In this document: positions 60,958 through 64,000 of the stretch, in pieces | Layout of the letters: each line of letters opens with the position of its first letter | Numbering within the stretch: the stretch's first letter is position 1 | Source: Peterkaempfera sp044755465 | GTDB lineage: Bacteria > Actinomycetota > Actinomycetes > Streptomycetales > Streptomycetaceae | Direction of reading: 5' to 3' | DNA: 64,000 nt | Assembly: GCF_044755465.1 (NCBI RefSeq) | Contig: NZ_JBIVRB010000004.1 | Coordinates: forward strand, 124,001 to 188,000 | Position numbers and translations under genes: made by a program | Notes under the pieces: model-generated | Told to the model about the DNA's origin: nothing | Databases searched by the model: none | Seen by the model: the letters and a program-made list of their open reading frames with translations, nothing else

Positions 60958-63117
60958 ATGACCGAGGCGCAGGGTTCCACCGGCCGACTCCTGGCGGGCC
61001 GCTACCGACTGGAGTCGGTGCTCGGCCGCGGCGGCATGGGCACCGTGTGGCGCGCCGAGGACGAGATGCTCGGACGGGTCGTCGCGGTCAAGGAGCTGCG
61101 CTTCCACGGCGGCGTCGACGAGGAGGAGAAGCGCCGGCTGATCACCCGCACCCTGCGCGAGGCCAAGGCCACCGCCCGAATACGCCATGTCGCCGCCGTC
61201 ACCGTCTTCGACGTGGTCGAGGAGGACGACCGGCCGTGGATCGTCATGGAGCTGGTCGAGTCCCGCTCGCTGTCCGACGTGATCAAGCAGGACGGCCCGC
61301 TGAAGCCGCGCCGCGCCGCCGAGATCGGCCTCGACCTGCTGGGCGTGCTGCGCTCCGCGCACGGCCACGGCATCCTGCACCGCGACGTCAAGCCGTCCAA
61401 TGTGCTGATCGGGGACGACGGCCGGGTGGTGCTCACCGACTTCGGCATCGCCAGCGTCGAGGGCGACCCCTCGGTCACCTCCACCGGCATGCTGGTCGGC
61501 GCCCCCTCGTACATCTCGCCGGAGCGGGCGCGCGGTCAGAAGCCCGGCCCGCCCGCCGACCTGTGGTCGCTCGGCGCGACGCTGTACGCCATGGTGGAGG
61601 GCAAGCCGCCGTACGACCGGGGCTCCGCGATCTCCACCCTGACCGCCGTGATGACCGAGGACCTGAAGACCCCGGGCAACGCCGGGCCGCTGCGCCCGGT
61701 CATCGAGGGGCTGCTGCACAAGGACCCGGACGAGCGGCTGGACGAGCCCACCACGCGGTCGATGCTGCGCCGGATCATCGCCGAGTCGGCCGAGTCGGCC
61801 GAGACCGCCGAGGCCGCACCGCTCGCCGCCGCCGAGACCACCGTGCTGCCCGCCGTGCTGCCCGCCGTGGACGCGGCGAAGGACGGGCCCCGTACCGTGC
61901 CGCCGAAGGGCGGCGCACCCGTGGCGGAGGCCCCCGAGCCCGCTGCTGCCCCCGCCGCCGAGCCCACCGGCGGGCCCGCCGCCGGGAGCGGCGACGCGGA
62001 CCGGCCCGAGCCCGGCAAGCGCGGCGCCGGAGCACTGGGCGGACTGCTGGGCACCGTACGGGTCGGCAGCCGGACGGCGCCGGAAGCCCCGGCGGCCACA
62101 CCGCCCGCCGCCGAGCCGGCCGGGCCTGCGGCGGAGGCCCCGGCCACCGCCGTGCTGCCGGTCACCGGGCCGGACGGCGGCGAGCGGCCGCCCGGCGGCG
62201 GCACCGTGTACGGGGGCGGGATCGGGCACCGCATCCGCGAGTGGCGCTCCCAGCCGCCCGCCGAGCGCCGCCCCACCCCGCAGGCGCTGCTGATCTACCT
62301 GGTCGTGCTGGTGCTGCTGGCCACCGGCATCGTGCTCGGCGTCCGCGCCCTGTCGGGCGGCGACGGCAACCGGGACCGGGCCACCGGCGGCCACCCCGCC
62401 ACCGGGTCGCCCAAGCCGTCCGACCCGGCGCCCGCCCCGCCCGCGACGGCCGGATCGCCGTCCCCGGCCACCACGCCACCGGCCACCCCGTCCGGCTCGA
62501 CCGCCCCGTCCGGCTCGACCGGTCCGTCCGGCTCGACCGCTCCGACCGGTTCGACCACGCCGTCCGACCCGGAGACCGGCACCGGGCCGGTGGCAGGCGG
62601 CGGCGACGACGGTGGCGACGGCGACGACAGCGGGAACGGCGGCGGGAGCAGCGACGGCGACGCCGCCGTCCCGGCGGGCTACCAGACCTACACCAGCAAC
62701 GGCGAGGACTTCTCCATCGCCGTGCCCAAGGGCATGAAGTACACCGGCGTCGCCAAGGACGGCGGTGACCAACTGGAGTACAAGGGCCTGGTGCTGATCG
62801 TCCAGCGGCGCACCGATGCCTCCGCCAGCGCACTGGACGACTGGCGGGACCGGGAGAGCCAGTCCCACTCGGGCTGGCCGGACTACCAGCGGATCGGGGA
62901 TGTGCACCAGGTCTCCTACCGGGGCTGGAACGCCGCCGACTGGGAGTGGACCTACAACCGGGGCCCGGCCGCCAAGCACAGTCTCAGCCGTGCCTTCGTG
63001 GTCGACAAGAAGCACGCCTACCTCATCCAGTGGATCACGCCCGAGGACAAGTGGGACAGCGCCGCCGCCAAGGAGGCGCGCGACGTCGCCTTCCGCACCT
63101 TCGAGCCCGAGGACTGA
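60958..63117 (+). CDS. Transmembrane serine/threonine protein kinase
   Basis: 719 residues. The cytoplasmic kinase domain (1-275) has the glycine loop GRGGMGTVW (23-31), Lys45 in AVKEL, the catalytic HRDVKPSN (Asp143), DFG (161-163) and SYISPERA; all key residues are present. A juxtamembrane Ala/Pro/Glu-rich linker (280-440) leads to one membrane helix ALLIYLVVLVLLATGIVLGV at about 443-463. Outside are a PSGST-type repeat and a 130-residue domain with several Trp. No PASTA repeats are present. ATG at 60958. It resembles the kinases found downstream of guaB in streptomycetes. Confidence 0.93.
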   Translation: MTEAQGSTGRLLAGRYRLESVLGRGGMGTVWRAEDEMLGRVVAVKELRFHGGVDEEEKRRLITRTLREAKATARIRHVAAVTVFDVVEEDDRPWIVMELVESRSLSDVIKQDGPLKPRRAAEIGLDLLGVLRSAHGHGILHRDVKPSNVLIGDDGRVVLTDFGIASVEGDPSVTSTGMLVGAPSYISPERARGQKPGPPADLWSLGATLYAMVEGKPPYDRGSAISTLTAVMTEDLKTPGNAGPLRPVIEGLLHKDPDERLDEPTTRSMLRRIIAESAESAETAEAAPLAAAETTVLPAVLPAVDAAKDGPRTVPPKGGAPVAEAPEPAAAPAAEPTGGPAAGSGDADRPEPGKRGAGALGGLLGTVRVGSRTAPEAPAATPPAAEPAGPAAEAPATAVLPVTGPDGGERPPGGGTVYGGGIGHRIREWRSQPPAERRPTPQALLIYLVVLVLLATGIVLGVRALSGGDGNRDRATGGHPATGSPKPSDPAPAPPATAGSPSPATTPPATPSGSTAPSGSTGPSGSTAPTGSTTPSDPETGTGPVAGGGDDGGDGDDSGNGGGSSDGDAAVPAGYQTYTSNGEDFSIAVPKGMKYTGVAKDGGDQLEYKGLVLIVQRRTDASASALDDWRDRESQSHSGWPDYQRIGDVHQVSYRGWNAADWEWTYNRGPAAKHSLSRAFVVDKKHAYLIQWITPEDKWDSAAAKEARDVAFRTFEPED

Positions 63118-63212
63118 CCGGGCGTCATCGGGTGTCCGGCGCCGCGCCGCCGGGCAGGCGCTGCCGGTGATGTCGTCGGCGGCCCGTACGCTGGGCCTCG
63201 GAGGGAGGTCCA

Positions 63213-64000
63213 TTGCCACCAGCGTCGGGACGGCTGCTGGCCGGGCGGTACCAGCTCACGGACCGTTCGGAGGACGCCGACGCGCCCGTGTCCTGCGTGG
63301 CCCTGGACACGCTCAGTGGCCTCCCGGTCGTGCTGGAGGCCACCCCGCTGCCCGAGCTGGTCAGCGCCGAGATGCTGGACGACGGCCTGGACACCGTCTA
63401 CGGCCTGCCGCCGGAGGAGCCCGAGGCCCCCGGCGGCCCCCGCCCGCCCCGGACCGATGCCCTCGTCGTACGGGCCGTGCGCCGCGCCGCCGAGGCCGCG
63501 GACGCGGTGCCGGCCCACCCCCGGCTGCTCCAGGTCTTCGAGGTGTTCGAGCAGGACGGCTACCTCTGGGTGGTCGGCGAGCACCTGCCCGGGGTACCGC
63601 TCGCCCGGCTGCTGGAGCGCGGACCGCTGCCGCCGTACCGGGTCGCGGAGATCGCCGGTGATCTGCTGGGCGCGCTGCACGCCGTGCACGCCGCCGGGCT
63701 GATGCACGGCAACATCACCGCCGAGACGGTGCTGGTCTGCGAGGACGGCACCGCGATGCTCGGCGGTCTGAGCACCGGCGCCGCCCAGGAGGCACTGTCC
63801 GAGGGCACCGGCGCCGATGCGGCGGGCGGCCCCGATCCGGGGGCCGAGCCGGGGGCCGGGCCGGACGGCACCGGCTGGACGTTGGCCCGGCTGCGCGCCC
63901 GCGACACCCGCGCCGCGCTCACCGGGCCGTGCGCCGAGCGCTGGGCGCCGGAGCAGGTCGGGCCGGTGCGCGACGGGCAGTTCCCCCAGCCCAGGAGCCC
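63213..64000 (+). CDS. Kinase-like protein, probable pseudokinase (3' end outside window)
   Basis: 262 codons visible. TTG at 63213 has GAGGGAGG 4 nt upstream and there is no ATG or GTG near. SGRLLAGRYQLTDRSEDADA aligns with the kinase N-lobe and FEQDGYLWVVGEHLPGVPLA with the hinge, but the glycine loop is lost, the VAIK Lys region reads VVLEATPL, HRD is replaced by MHGNITAETVLV and DFG by LGGLSTG. AERWAPEQ resembles the APE motif. So the fold seems kept but catalysis lost. It follows the intact kinase after 96 nt and is read in the same direction; the C-terminal part lies beyond the window. Confidence 0.8.
   Translation, partial: MPPASGRLLAGRYQLTDRSEDADAPVSCVALDTLSGLPVVLEATPLPELVSAEMLDDGLDTVYGLPPEEPEAPGGPRPPRTDALVVRAVRRAAEAADAVPAHPRLLQVFEVFEQDGYLWVVGEHLPGVPLARLLERGPLPPYRVAEIAGDLLGALHAVHAAGLMHGNITAETVLVCEDGTAMLGGLSTGAAQEALSEGTGADAAGGPDPGAEPGAGPDGTGWTLARLRARDTRAALTGPCAERWAPEQVGPVRDGQFPQPRS

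Overview
The window is a stretch of a high-GC actinobacterial chromosome. Third codon positions are almost always G or C. GTG and TTG starts are common, and terminators are long GC-rich stems, usually without a T-tract. The presence of whiD, bldM, a probable shbA-type sigma factor, a His-tailed groEL1 and the gene order rpsL to guaB point to the family Streptomycetaceae (Streptomyces, Kitasatospora or a close relative). It is conserved core chromosome. I see no tRNA or rRNA gene, insertion sequence, prophage or CRISPR array.

Layout. 1-1444: an ABC transporter ATPase cut by the window edge and a small DUF1707/DUF4190-type membrane protein. 1573-6380: the str operon (rpsL, rpsG, fusA, tuf) with its promoter, a long leader and a strong terminator. 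6438-11001: two large genes for cell-surface glycopolymer synthesis (a GT4 glycosyltransferase with an extra C-terminal region, and a membrane CDP-glycerol glycerophosphotransferase-like protein) that separate tuf from rpsJ. 11022-21286: the S10 and spc gene clusters, rpsJ to rplO, closed by an intrinsic terminator. 21346-27896: secY-adk, map, infA-rpmJ-rpsM-rpsK, rpoA and rplQ. 27943-31931: truA, a proline/glutamine-rich membrane protein on the minus strand, and an ABC-F ATPase. 31919-33180: rplM-rpsI.

33336-43707 is rich in wall-precursor and cofactor genes: glmM, coaA (minus), glmS, acpS, nnr, an L,D-transpeptidase, alr and an alpha/beta hydrolase. 43762-48222 holds the t6A genes tsaE, tsaB and tsaD with rimI, interrupted by a small gene under an iron-box-like palindrome, a minus-strand secreted protein and intergenic repeats. 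48273-52978: a polysaccharide-deacetylase lipoprotein, a methyltransferase (minus), and groES-groEL1 behind two CIRCE operators. 53011-56736: a LysR regulator and the developmental block whiD (minus), bldM and the sigma factor. 57056-59915: guaB and guaB3. 59927-64000: a proline-rich membrane protein (minus), a transmembrane Ser/Thr kinase and the start of a kinase-like gene that has lost its catalytic motifs.

The genes couple translation (ribosomal proteins, EF-G, EF-Tu, IF-1, t6A synthesis, RpoA, SecY, Map, GroE) to wall-precursor supply and sporulation control. I found no clear new multi-gene system. The most interesting signals are regulatory: an identical 25-nt hairpin in both the rpsL and rpsJ leaders, a probable iron box in front of a 67-codon gene, a relay of ATGA-overlapping mini-ORFs between alr and the hydrolase, a nested palindrome on a putative promoter before rpsH, a near-perfect BldN-type promoter before bldM, several likely leaderless genes, and a predicted pseudokinase beside an intact kinase.
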